From an uncultured Roseibium sp. (GTDB lineage: Bacteria > Pseudomonadota > Alphaproteobacteria > Rhizobiales > Stappiaceae), in the NCBI RefSeq assembly GCF_963669205.1, contig NZ_OY769915.1:2826001-2890000 (forward strand): DNA of 64,000 bases, read 5' to 3'. The position numbers and the translations under genes were made by a program. The notes under the pieces are model-generated. The model did not search any database and was not told the origin of the DNA. It was given only the letters and a program-made list of their open reading frames with translations. Of this stretch, positions 34,156-43,123 are shown in pieces (position 1 is the first letter of the stretch; each line of letters starts with the position of its first letter).

Positions 34156-36150
34156 ATGGCAAATGCGTCATGCTTTGCATGTCTAGGGCGCCCTTTGCTT
34201 TTGAGCGAAAATGGTGAGCCCACCGCGGTCAAAACTCGTAAAGCCCTGGCAATCATGGGCTATTTGAGCCGCGTGGGCGGCATGAGCTCCCCTCGGGAAA
34301 CCCTTGCAGATCTCCTGTGGAGCAATGCGGAACGACCGAAGGCGATGCAATCCCTGCGACAGGCGCTGCGGCAACTGAAAACGGCTGAACAATCTGTCGG
34401 GCATGACGTCGTTCACGCATCCAGCAATCACGTCAAGCTGGACGCGGAGCAATTCGCATCCGATTTTTCACAGGTCATGAGGCTGCTCGAGCAGGACAAT
34501 GCCGAGGGATACCTGCAAGCCGGTGAGCTGTGGCGCGGAGAGTTCCTCACGGGATTTGATGAACTCGATCCGGAGTTCACGGACTGGCTCCAAGTGGAGC
34601 GTGAGCGCGTACGGTCCGACATCGTCACGGCGGCTTTCAAGCACTTGAATGATGTTTCGACCTCGGACGGCGGAAGGAAAACCGAAGCCGGAGCCAGATT
34701 TCTGCTGAAGATAGATCCAGCTCTCGAGGCGGCGCACAGAGTTCTTATCCGTCTCTATCTGAAGCTTGGGCAGCGTGAGAGGGCAGAACAGCAACTCAAG
34801 ACATGCGAACGCGAAATGCGCCTGCATCTGGACGCAGCGCCCGATCGGGAGACTTATTCGCTTCTCGAAGAAAGGGACGATGCCGGCATTCAGAAAAAGG
34901 AATTCCTGCAGCCAGGCCTAGGTGGCGCGGTTCAGCCGCCCTTGTCGAACGCCGATGGCATTGTGCGTCTTCCGGAAATCTATGTTGTCTCTGCGTCGCT
35001 GGCGAAGAGAAATGCCAATGATGCAATCTATTTGCGCGAGGAGATCGTTTCCGGTCTCTCTTCGTTCCGGTCCTTCGAACTTTTCCAATCCGAGTATTTT
35101 GGCGAAGCCAATGCGCCGCACGCCGCTTTGGTGGAAGGCTACGACATGGGCAGCTATCTGTTGAGGTTTCGGCAGGACGAGCGCTCGGGCAAGGTCGTGG
35201 TCCAATTTGAGGATCGGGAAAACGGCCAAATCGTTTTCAATGAAATCGTTGACCTTGCGATGTGGGACGGCATTCTTCCGGCCGCCAGCCATATCGTGAG
35301 CCGCGTGAATGCACATGCGATCGAAAAACTCCGAAATCCAACGAACACTTCTGTTTTTGCACGCTGGTGCCAGGCCGACGCGTTGTTGTGGGAGTTCACG
35401 CCCCAGTCCGACGCCAAGGCAATGCGGTTGCTGGATGAACTTGAGAAATCGAACAGAAGGTTCTCCAGAACCTATGCAGGCAAGGCTTCGATAATAATGA
35501 AGCAGGCGCTGCATTTTCCTATGAATGACAGGACAACCGCACACGGTTTGAACGATTTGCTGAAGTTGGCTGAGCAAGCGATCATGCTCGACCCTTGGCA
35601 GGCGGTGAACCAGCGTGTCTATGGATGGGCGCTGATCCTGTCCAACATGCCTCTCGAGGCGAAGCGAGCTTTCCAGAACGCTGGGAGACTGAGTTCGTCA
35701 GATCCCTCCAATCTGATGTCTGTCGCCGAGGGGCTGGCGTTTTCCGGTGATGTTGTCAAAGCTCGGGACATAGCCGAGCGAGCCTACGATCTGTTTAGCT
35801 ACGTACCGCGTGTATTCTACGAATACATGGCGAACATATCCTTTGCCGAGGAAAACTATGAAGGCGCGCTTCAGCATATCGAAAAGAGCGCGGGGACCAG
35901 CCTCAAAGGATTGACCACGCGCGTTGCCGCCCTTGTGTGCCTGGGGCGGCACGCGGAAGCCATACAGACATTGCGCAGGTACGAGGAGCACCGATTGACG
36001 CTTCTCAGTGCGTCCAAGGTCGGCATGCGTGATCCGGAAGATTGGCGCAGGCGCGTAAATTTCTTCCAGAATGAACGGGTACACGCCAGCTACGACAGGG
36101 GCGCAGAGCTTGTGAAAAGGTTTCTTTTCGAAGGTGGGCTGTCAGTTTAG
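34156..36150 (+). CDS. SARP/BTAD-type transcriptional regulator with TPR region
   Basis: This protein of 664 residues has at its N-terminus (1-95) an OmpR-like DNA-binding region with VKTRKALAIMGYLSRVGGMSSPRETLADLLWSNAERPKAMQSLRQALRQLK, then a bacterial transcriptional activator domain (about 100-235: LWRGEFLTGFDELDPEFTDWLQVERERVR). The C-terminal half (about 390-640) is helical with TPR-like repeats (QAVNQRVYGWALILSNMPLEAKRAF). Such regulators activate secondary-metabolite genes in actinobacteria and occur in proteobacteria. Its 3' end overlaps precursor gene 36142 by nine bases in convergent orientation, placing it in the YcaO locus as the likely regulator. Confidence 0.85.
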   Translation: MANASCFACLGRPLLLSENGEPTAVKTRKALAIMGYLSRVGGMSSPRETLADLLWSNAERPKAMQSLRQALRQLKTAEQSVGHDVVHASSNHVKLDAEQFASDFSQVMRLLEQDNAEGYLQAGELWRGEFLTGFDELDPEFTDWLQVERERVRSDIVTAAFKHLNDVSTSDGGRKTEAGARFLLKIDPALEAAHRVLIRLYLKLGQRERAEQQLKTCEREMRLHLDAAPDRETYSLLEERDDAGIQKKEFLQPGLGGAVQPPLSNADGIVRLPEIYVVSASLAKRNANDAIYLREEIVSGLSSFRSFELFQSEYFGEANAPHAALVEGYDMGSYLLRFRQDERSGKVVVQFEDRENGQIVFNEIVDLAMWDGILPAASHIVSRVNAHAIEKLRNPTNTSVFARWCQADALLWEFTPQSDAKAMRLLDELEKSNRRFSRTYAGKASIIMKQALHFPMNDRTTAHGLNDLLKLAEQAIMLDPWQAVNQRVYGWALILSNMPLEAKRAFQNAGRLSSSDPSNLMSVAEGLAFSGDVVKARDIAERAYDLFSYVPRVFYEYMANISFAEENYEGALQHIEKSAGTSLKGLTTRVAALVCLGRHAEAIQTLRRYEEHRLTLLSASKVGMRDPEDWRRRVNFFQNERVHASYDRGAELVKRFLFEGGLSV

Positions 36151-36438
36151 GCAATGGCTGGGGAACATCTCGGACAACGCGCCCAGGTACTCCGCGTCCT
36201 CGTTGGCGAGTTTTGCGGTGTTCAATCTGTAGGGCAATGTCACCGACTTTGTCGCAGTGTCTTCTGACACCACTTTGAAATTGAAGAGTTCAGTTGTCTC
36301 CGGCGGCAAGCCGATTTCCCTCAAAAACGAGGCCGGGTCTTGCTCGAACGCCTTTTTTACGCTGGCATCCGTCGCTGCGCGTGCGAGCAATTTGCCCAAC
36401 TTGGCGGCATTGCTCTTGTAGTGTGGGAAACGAGCCAT
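36142..36438 (-). CDS. RiPP precursor-like peptide with NHLP-type leader (copy 1)
   Basis: This protein of 98 residues has AGAGG before its ATG. Residues about 15-75 resemble the nitrile-hydratase-like leader family: AATDASVKKAFEQDPASFLREIGL, then FNFKVVSEDTATKSVTLPYRLNTAKLANED. The C-terminal tail EYLGALSEMFPSHCLN would be the core; it contains the only Cys (96) and a Ser (94). The leader pattern is known from NHLP/Nif11-type precursors. A second such gene lies 71 bases upstream and the YcaO gene is divergent beyond it. Identification as precursor is inference from pattern and context. Confidence 0.7.
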   Translation of the reverse strand: MARFPHYKSNAAKLGKLLARAATDASVKKAFEQDPASFLREIGLPPETTELFNFKVVSEDTATKSVTLPYRLNTAKLANEDAEYLGALSEMFPSHCLN

Positions 36439-36509
36439 TTTTGCACCTCTGCCCCGAAGCAGCCGCCCGAGATTTGGGCTCAGGCGGCAGATGTTTCGAT
36501 GGATACGAC

Positions 36510-36800
36510 CTATTCCGGAAGGTCTTCGTAGTAGCAGCTGCCCAGAGCAGCCAGGCCGAGTTCTTCGAAGTAAGCCTCATCGTCTGCAGCGAGGCGGGTC
36601 TTGTCGACGTCTGCCGGAATGACCAGGTGCACCAGGTCGGCGGTATCGGCGTGGATCGTGACGTCGGATTTCGCTCCGATTTCAGTCAGGACAGTCTCCG
36701 GGCTTTCAATGAGCTGTTCCCGCGCTGTAGCATCTTGAATGATGGCGCCGAGTTTCGCACCAACTTCGATTTCTTTGCGGGAGGAAAGAGTAACGTGCAT
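36510..36800 (-). CDS. RiPP precursor-like peptide with NHLP-type leader (copy 2)
   Basis: This protein of 96 residues starts at the ATG at 36800, seven bases after AGGAG. It carries the NHLP pattern more clearly than copy 1: IIQDATAREQLIESPETVLTEIGA, then TIHADTADLVHLVIPADVD and DDEAYFEELG. The tail LAALGSCYYEDLPE holds the only Cys (89), preceded by Ser88. It is divergent from the YcaO gene with 274 bases between, and lies upstream of copy 1 on the same strand, so both are probably co-transcribed. Confidence 0.75.
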   Translation of the reverse strand: MHVTLSSRKEIEVGAKLGAIIQDATAREQLIESPETVLTEIGAKSDVTIHADTADLVHLVIPADVDKTRLAADDEAYFEELGLAALGSCYYEDLPE

Positions 36801-37074
36801 GGTGAGTCTCCTGTATTTAAAGTTGAAATTTGACACGGTGAGTAGTTGGATGGCCACGATGTCAAAATGAGAGCGAGAAAAAGCGACGTAAAAAACCCAA
36901 ACAAATTGGTTTTACTATGCATTTGCTGCTTTCAACTAAAAATATAGAGCCAATAAAAAAAGTACATCAATAGAAACCGCGTTTTTTTACATGAAATGCA
37001 ATTTAGGGTAGAGTGAGTGCGCTATATTGGGCGCTGGTATGAAGTTGGCTTGAGCCGGAACAGGGTGGATGCCG

Positions 37075-38460
37075 ATGGCAGGGGAAATGGCAACCGAGAT
37101 CGAATTGTCCGATCAATGCTGGTCGGACCTCGTAAACTCGGGTCTTGCGTCCCGCGCTGACGATGCGTCCGGATCCGGACGATTTCACATCGAGCCCGAC
37201 CTCGGTTTGTTCGTGCCGTTATTGTCCCGTTTCGACGTCCGGCTGGCCCCGATGCGGGTGCGGGGCTGTCCTGTTAAATTTTGCACCGGTACGATAAAAT
37301 TGGCGCGCGATCCGACGGTGCGGCGAAGGGCTGCGGTAACGACGATCCCGGCGGGCGGTCAATCGGATACATCTTCTGGTGCAGCTTTAAGTTGTTTGGG
37401 CGAACTGTCTGAGCGATTGAGTCTTTGTTCTCTGGGGGAGCGTGATTCCAGAGTTGAAATAGACTTAACATTGCAATCACAGATCGAAATGACCGAGGTG
37501 CTCGGGTACAGCGCACGGCAGCTGAAGGTCATTGCGCGTCAGGTCGGGCTCCGGGAGGATGGCGTGGGTCCCGATGTTCCCGATCTGGAGCAATTCTCCG
37601 CGAGGGCGGTAAACGTGCGGCGATTGGGGGACGGGGTGCCTGCGTCCTATCCGAGCGCAGGTGTTCTGTTCGGTGAGTTTGAACTGGTCACGGGCCGTCC
37701 GGGAGGGTTTGCGTCAACGGTTGGGTCTGCGGTTTGGCGAGATCGCGACGGTGCGCGGCAACGTGCGCTTCTCGAGTTGGTCGAGCGCGATGGGGTTGCG
37801 CAGGCATGGTACAACCGCCTGGGGATAACAAGGATCGAAAAGGGGATCGTTTCTTCTCTATTGCCGGAACAGATGGTCGCGCATCTCGATGAAAGCCGGA
37901 GATTTTGGGGACTCTACGCGGTTGCAACCGACCTTGAGGTTCATATCGCACTGGCCGTGTCTTGTGAAGTCGATGGTCGCCGGACGGCTTTCGGCTCCGC
38001 TGCCGGCTGGGATTTCGCGTCCGCCTGCAAATCGGCAGTCACCGAAATGCTTCAATCGAAAAATGCTCTGGACCTCATGGAAAGGGCCTATGGGGGGCAG
38101 GACGCGGGAACGGGTCAACCGCAGAAGCTGCCGAAACATCTTTCATATGCACGGGACAAGTCGGTTTTCGCCGATTTTCTTCTGAAGGCGGACGGTGCCG
38201 GCGCTCCACCAGACCCGGCAACCGTTTTCACATACAATGACCTCCTCGATAGCTGCGCCTCCAAAGGCATCGACATTTGGGAATTCGATGCGACCCGTTC
38301 CGATCTTGGGATCCCGTGCGTCAAACTGATTTCCCCGGGTCTGTGCAGCTGGGAACCGCGTTTCGGCAAAGACAGGCTGTACCAGGGGGTCGTCGAACGC
38401 GGGCTGTGCGACCATCCGGCTGCCGAATCCGAATTCGAGACCCGACCGTTTCCGTTCTGA
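37075..38460 (+). CDS. YcaO-domain cyclodehydratase-like protein
   Basis: This protein of 461 residues has the YcaO ATP-binding signatures: GELSERLS (Glu110, Glu113, Arg114), ALLELVERDGV (Glu234, Glu237, Arg238, Asp239) and AVTEMLQ (Glu324, Gln327). It ends in RPFPF, giving the C-terminal PxP of azoline-forming YcaO enzymes. The N-terminal 80 residues show no E1-like/ocin-ThiF domain. The start at 37075 is chosen because AGGGTGG lies six bases upstream; 37069 and 37087 are alternatives. YcaO enzymes use ATP to activate peptide backbone amides, forming azolines, thioamides or amidines. The neighbouring NHLP-type peptides, each with one Cys, are the probable substrates. Confidence 0.85.
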   Translation: MAGEMATEIELSDQCWSDLVNSGLASRADDASGSGRFHIEPDLGLFVPLLSRFDVRLAPMRVRGCPVKFCTGTIKLARDPTVRRRAAVTTIPAGGQSDTSSGAALSCLGELSERLSLCSLGERDSRVEIDLTLQSQIEMTEVLGYSARQLKVIARQVGLREDGVGPDVPDLEQFSARAVNVRRLGDGVPASYPSAGVLFGEFELVTGRPGGFASTVGSAVWRDRDGARQRALLELVERDGVAQAWYNRLGITRIEKGIVSSLLPEQMVAHLDESRRFWGLYAVATDLEVHIALAVSCEVDGRRTAFGSAAGWDFASACKSAVTEMLQSKNALDLMERAYGGQDAGTGQPQKLPKHLSYARDKSVFADFLLKADGAGAPPDPATVFTYNDLLDSCASKGIDIWEFDATRSDLGIPCVKLISPGLCSWEPRFGKDRLYQGVVERGLCDHPAAESEFETRPFPF

Positions 38461-38805
38461 AACCGGATGAGCTCTACTGCTGTCCGGCTTCAGGTTGGGA
38501 TACGGATTTGACTGCCGGATTTGCTGTCCCGGTTTGCGCATTTGCGGAAGGACCGGGAACCTGTGTTTGAAGTGTGCTTAACTGGGTAGCGGCCTTCCGC
38601 TTTGCTTCAGCCGGAATGGCAAGTTCATTGATTGAAGATCGTCTCGCGAGATCCTTGTCGGATTAAGCCCGACAGCAGTGGATGAGGCCCAGGATTGACG
38701 CGGTCGACGAACCACGACACGGAAACGCACGTTTGGTGTCGCTTTCAGACAACGACCTCGTCATTCGATCTCTTGAAGAAGCCGGGCGGGAAAAGTCCGC
38801 GCTTT
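38461..38805. other. intergenic region, no gene recognised
   Basis: This stretch of 345 bases between the convergent YcaO and CAP-domain genes shows no convincing gene, tRNA or strong terminator. The frame at 38695-39270 plus is a shadow of the CAP gene. Confidence 0.5.
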
Positions 38806-39354
38806 CTACCTGACAGAGGGGCGCCCGTCAGATGTCGGCCGTGCCAGCGTCAGAACCCAGAAGTTGCGCCACTTGCCGGTATTCCTGTTTGTTCTGGCAA
38901 CACCGACGCGCGTGACGTAAGGGTTGAGCAGGTTCTTGTTGTGGCCCTGGGAACCTTGCCACCCCTTGAACGCTGCCGGCAGGTCCGCGTATCCCGCTCC
39001 GAGATTTTCTGCGCCCGCGTAGTTTCCGTAGTTCGCCTTGCTCAGCCTTTGCGACAGGCCGAAGGAACTGTGCTGCCACGTGTCCATGCTGTCGCGTTCC
39101 GCGATGTGGCGTGCCATTTTTTGCGAGACCTCGTCCAGGACGGGATCATGTTTCAGCGCGGGCAGATTGTTCTGGCGTCGGTAGGTGTTGATGAGGGACA
39201 GCAGCTGGCTTTTGTCGACAGGCTGATCTGTCAGCACGATTTCGTCTTCAAGCTCCCCGCCGCCTGGTAGGACGCCGCATGCATTGAGTGAAACGGCAAG
39301 GGTGAGGATCAAGAGGAGTTTCAGTCCGGGAGAGAACACGTCCAGAGCTCTCAT
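38806..39354 (-). CDS. CAP/SCP-domain lipoprotein
   Basis: This protein of 182 residues starts at the ATG at 39354, overlapping the phosphodiesterase stop by four bases. The N-terminus has a hydrophobic helix and a probable lipobox Cys (SLNAC at about 26). The CAP domain (about 45-170) shows LLSLINTYRRQNNLPALKHDPVL, MARHIAERD, WQHSSFG, AGAENLGAGY and GHNKNLLNPYVTRVGVA. The family role in bacteria is poorly known. Co-transcribed with the upstream phosphodiesterase. Confidence 0.87.
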   Translation of the reverse strand: MRALDVFSPGLKLLLILTLAVSLNACGVLPGGGELEDEIVLTDQPVDKSQLLSLINTYRRQNNLPALKHDPVLDEVSQKMARHIAERDSMDTWQHSSFGLSQRLSKANYGNYAGAENLGAGYADLPAAFKGWQGSQGHNKNLLNPYVTRVGVARTNRNTGKWRNFWVLTLARPTSDGRPSVR

Positions 39355-40190
39355 TTGGGGTCGTCTCCCGGCCAGGAAACGCCTTCGTCGGCGAAAAAGT
39401 GATAGGGGCCGGGAAAGTCCTCGACGTAGGCCATGTGGGTTACGAGACCGGTCCCTTCGCTGTGGTAGTGTACGAAATAGGCTGGCGGTTCGAAGCGGAA
39501 CATGGCGGCTCCGTCCGGTGACAGGTCGAGCTCGACCTGATGGCCGGTGCTGGGGGCAAGTGTCATGATCTTGCCGGCGAATTCCGCGATGATCGGCCGG
39601 TGCAGGTGACCGCACAGCAGGCGTTGAACCTGCCGGTGCGGCGCGATCACCTCTGCCAGCGCCGGCGCATCGAGAAGACCCATGGCATCCATGTGCGCGA
39701 TGCCGGACAGCGCGGGAGGGTGGTGCAGCGCGATCATCGTAGGGGCGTCATTGCCGGAAAGCGTGTCTTGCAGCCACGCGAGCTGCTCCTGGCCGAGTTG
39801 CCCGTGCGGGCGGCCCGGCAAGTGCGTATCCAGAGCGATGATGCGGACGTCATTGACCATCGCAGCGTAGTGAATCTTGCCGTCACCGGTTTCGCCGATA
39901 CCAGGAAAACCCGCCATCTCCCGGCGCATGCCCTTGCTGCTGTCATGATTGCCCGGCATCAGGTAGACCGGGATATCGAAGCGGTCGAGCAACGCACGGG
40001 CAACGGCATATTCGCGCGGATCATCGCGATCCGTGAGATCTCCGGTCACGATGACCGCATCCAGCCCGGGTGAAAAGGCAAGAAGAGACCTCACGGCGCG
40101 TTCCGCCAACATGTTGGTGTCGGAGACCCTGTAGCAGGCCAGACCTCTCGGACGGAGGTGCAAATCAGTTATCTGTGCGATCTGGGTCAT
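39351..40190 (-). CDS. CpdA-like metallophosphodiesterase
   Basis: This protein of 279 residues has all metal-binding blocks of class III cyclic-nucleotide phosphodiesterases: ITDLHL, VTGDLTDRDD, MPGNHDSS, IALHHPP and LLCGHLHRP. Such enzymes hydrolyse cAMP or other phosphodiesters in the cytosol. The stop overlaps the start of the CAP-domain gene. Divergent from the glycosyltransferase operon at 40369. Confidence 0.88.
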   Translation of the reverse strand: MTQIAQITDLHLRPRGLACYRVSDTNMLAERAVRSLLAFSPGLDAVIVTGDLTDRDDPREYAVARALLDRFDIPVYLMPGNHDSSKGMRREMAGFPGIGETGDGKIHYAAMVNDVRIIALDTHLPGRPHGQLGQEQLAWLQDTLSGNDAPTMIALHHPPALSGIAHMDAMGLLDAPALAEVIAPHRQVQRLLCGHLHRPIIAEFAGKIMTLAPSTGHQVELDLSPDGAAMFRFEPPAYFVHYHSEGTGLVTHMAYVEDFPGPYHFFADEGVSWPGDDPK

Positions 40191-40368
40191 CTGGAATCCC
40201 GGGAATCGAAGCTGTCGAAAAACCTCCGGAACGATAGCTTAGCTCTTGATGAGAGCAAGCACTTGTTTCCCTTTTCCGAAAGCTCATGTAGGAGAAGTTC
40301 TGTGTCGGGAGCGCGCAGGCCGCTTTCCGCACACGTCAGAATTTTACCAAACGGCATTTGTGGCAGGT

Positions 40369-42231
40369 ATGAGCGACAATTCGAAGGTTCACACACAAGG
40401 CGGGGCCGAAACGGCGGAACAGGAAAGTGCCGACACTCCCCGGACAGGTCCGGGATTTGATGACAAAAACGTCTCGGCGCAAAACGGCGCTGCCACACGG
40501 TCTGATGCGCTTCGAAAGCCGTTTTGGCTCAAGGTTTTCGGGCATGACCTGACCGCACCGTTTCTCCTCCTGCTCCTGTCGCTCCTCTTGTTCGTACCGG
40601 GGCAATGGAGCGTGCCTCCGCTGGACCGCGATGAACCGCGCTACACCCAGGCCACCAAGCAGATGCTTGAGACGGAAGATTACATCGATATCCGGTTCCA
40701 GGAGCAGGCGCGTCACAAGAAGCCGGTCGGCATTTACTGGCTGCAGGCCGCGGCCGCGAAACTGACCGGACATGGCGCCGATGCGCCGCTCTGGGTCTAC
40801 CGGTTGCCGTCGGTCATCGGCGCCGTGCTCAGCGTACTGGCCTCATTCTGGATGGCGCGCGCCTTTCTTGGCCCTGCCGCGTCATTGCTTGTCGGCGGTT
40901 TTGTCGCGCTTGCGATCATCGTCGGTGTCGAAGCCCGCCTCGCGAAAACCGACGCGATGCTGTTCGCGACCGTTATCATCGCACAAGGTGCACTCGCCCG
41001 GATCTGGCTCAAGGACGCGGACCAGCGGATGTGGGGACTCAGCTTCCTGTTCTGGACCGCGCTTGCCGCAGGTGTTCTGATCAAGGGACCGGTAGGGCTG
41101 ATGGTGGTTGGCTTCACCGTTGCCGGCCTCATGATCGCGGGACGGAAGGTGAAATGGTTCAAGGCCGCGTCTCCGCTGCTCGGTTTCCTGTGGTTCTTGG
41201 CGCTTGTGTCGCCCTGGTTCGTCGCTATCTGGATCGCAACGGACGGCACATTCTTCACCGAAGCGATCGGCCGGGACCTTCTCGGCAAGGTCGGGCAGGG
41301 CCAGGAAGGACACGGGGCTCCGCCCTTGACCCATCTGGGCGCCATGTTCGGTATCTTCTGGCCGCTGCCGGCGTTTTTCCTGATTTCGCTTCCGTTGATC
41401 TGGAAAGAACGCTCAAGCCCGCTTGTGATGTTCTCGATGGCCTGGTTCGTTCCGACGTGGGTCGTTTTTGAGTTGGTGGCCACGAAGCTGCCGCACTACA
41501 CCTTGCCGATCCTGCCGGCACTCGCGTTGCCCGTCGCAGCCGCTCTCATGGAAGGCGCGGGGGAGGCGGCCGGGAAGTGGATGAGACGGGGCTGCATGGT
41601 TTTGTTGGCGGTTCCACCTGTCGGACTTGCAGCGATCTCGTTTGCAGGGCCGTTCGTGTTGGGAGTCTGGCCGTCGCCGCCGGGGGCCGTCATCATGGCA
41701 ATCGGCGCGGTGTTCGGTGTTGCGGCTGCATCCAGACTGAGTAAAGGGGTTGCACTCAACGCCTTTCCGGCAGCGACCTTAAGTGCCGTCTGCATTGCAA
41801 TCGGGTTCTGGGGCTTCGTTGGTCCCGCCCTGACCCCGATCTGGGTCAGCCCGCGCCTTGTTGCCGCAATCGACCAGATACCTGGCTGCGGAGACGGTGC
41901 CGGCAGGCAGGTCGTCACCTCCGGCTTTCACGAACCGAGCTTTATTTTCCTGGAAGGGACGGGCACGCGCATCATTTCCCCCAAGGGGGCAGCGGAGTTT
42001 CTTGCCGAAGCACCGCCGGAAGATGGCGGCGCGTGCCGCGTTGCGGCGATCGAAAGCAGGGAAGAAACAGCGTTTTTGCAGGCAGCCAAGGAGATTGGTC
42101 TTGTGCCTGAGGTCCGAAAGAGGGTAGACGGCCTCAACATCAATGGCGGCGACGACGTTGATATAGCTCTATATCAGAAAGCCGGCGCGAAAACGGGTGC
42201 AAAAGAAAACGGCAATGTCGAACAGCAGTAA
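40369..42231 (+). CDS. ArnT-like glycosyltransferase family 39 (polyprenyl-phosphate sugar donor)
   Basis: This protein of 620 residues starts at the ATG at 40369 (MSDNSKVH); the longer frame adds an unlikely N-terminus. A 70-residue cytoplasmic lead is followed by about a dozen membrane helices. The family motif DRDEPRYTQATKQML lies in the first periplasmic loop with HKKPVGIYWLQ. The C-terminal periplasmic domain begins near residue 500. These enzymes move a sugar from a polyprenyl phosphate to lipid A or another acceptor on the outer face of the inner membrane. It heads an operon with PAP2, a GT2 and a LAB_N protein. Confidence 0.85.
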   Translation: MSDNSKVHTQGGAETAEQESADTPRTGPGFDDKNVSAQNGAATRSDALRKPFWLKVFGHDLTAPFLLLLLSLLLFVPGQWSVPPLDRDEPRYTQATKQMLETEDYIDIRFQEQARHKKPVGIYWLQAAAAKLTGHGADAPLWVYRLPSVIGAVLSVLASFWMARAFLGPAASLLVGGFVALAIIVGVEARLAKTDAMLFATVIIAQGALARIWLKDADQRMWGLSFLFWTALAAGVLIKGPVGLMVVGFTVAGLMIAGRKVKWFKAASPLLGFLWFLALVSPWFVAIWIATDGTFFTEAIGRDLLGKVGQGQEGHGAPPLTHLGAMFGIFWPLPAFFLISLPLIWKERSSPLVMFSMAWFVPTWVVFELVATKLPHYTLPILPALALPVAAALMEGAGEAAGKWMRRGCMVLLAVPPVGLAAISFAGPFVLGVWPSPPGAVIMAIGAVFGVAAASRLSKGVALNAFPAATLSAVCIAIGFWGFVGPALTPIWVSPRLVAAIDQIPGCGDGAGRQVVTSGFHEPSFIFLEGTGTRIISPKGAAEFLAEAPPEDGGACRVAAIESREETAFLQAAKEIGLVPEVRKRVDGLNINGGDDVDIALYQKAGAKTGAKENGNVEQQ

Positions 42232-43123
42232 CAACGTCTGGCGGGTACTGGCGCGCATGCGCGGGAATATTCGCCGGGCACAGATGCTGTTCTCCGGCCG
42301 GAGAGAGCGGGCACGCCATAGCCTGGATCCTCTGCCGCCGGGCCAACGGCCGCAGGATATCTTTGCAATTCTCCTGTTGACGGTCGGAGTTGCCGTCGTC
42401 GTGTTCGATGTGCCGACCTATCCCTGGCTTCGCTCTCTGCCGAACGAATACCGGAATGCCTTCCGCGCATTCACGGATTTCGGCAAGGCGGACTGGATCC
42501 TGATATCGACAGGCCTGACCTGTCTCTTCCTGCTGGCGCAGGATGCGGGCCGGTACGCCTTCCGGATCAGGATGGCGATCGGGTCGCTCTTCACCTATGC
42601 CGCCTTCATATTCTACTGTGTGGCGGCAACCGGTCTTCTCGCGATCGCGTTCAAATGGTCCCTGGGAAGGGCGCGGCCGAAGCTCTATGAACAGGTCGGA
42701 CCGGTCCGTTTCGACTTCCTGGCGTTCGACGGCACCTACACGAGTTTCCCGTCCGGTCACTCGACGACCGTTGCAGCCCTTGCCACTGCGCTGGCCTTCA
42801 TATTTCCAGCCTATCGCTGGCTGATCGTGGTCGCTGCCTTCTGGCTCGCCTTCAGTCGCGTCATGGTCGGTGCACACTATCCGAGCGACGTGATTGCCGG
42901 AACGCTGCTGGGTGTGACCTTCACCTTCTTTACCGTCAGGGCCATGGCGCGCCGCAGGGTCGGGTTCCATCTTTCGCCCTCGGGAAAGATCGAGCCGAAC
43001 ATGAATGCCAGATCCGCACGTGCATGTGTGCGGGCGGTCTGGAGGGTCCTGCGTGGTCAACGCGGCTTGCATCGGGTGCCGGTCGAACCCGTGCGGCTGG
43101 AAGAGACGGATCGGACAACTTGA
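42215..43123 (+). CDS. PAP2-family lipid phosphatase
   Basis: This protein of 302 residues starts at the ATG at 42215 inside the end of the previous gene (a GTG at 42197 is possible). The three PAP2 motifs are present: KWSLGRARP, FPSGHS and SRVMVGAHYPSD, between membrane helices. It would remove a phosphate from a polyprenyl or lipid A substrate, supporting the polyprenyl cycle of the operon. Its stop overlaps the next start (TGATG). Confidence 0.9.
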   Translation: MSNSSNNVWRVLARMRGNIRRAQMLFSGRRERARHSLDPLPPGQRPQDIFAILLLTVGVAVVVFDVPTYPWLRSLPNEYRNAFRAFTDFGKADWILISTGLTCLFLLAQDAGRYAFRIRMAIGSLFTYAAFIFYCVAATGLLAIAFKWSLGRARPKLYEQVGPVRFDFLAFDGTYTSFPSGHSTTVAALATALAFIFPAYRWLIVVAAFWLAFSRVMVGAHYPSDVIAGTLLGVTFTFFTVRAMARRRVGFHLSPSGKIEPNMNARSARACVRAVWRVLRGQRGLHRVPVEPVRLEETDRTT

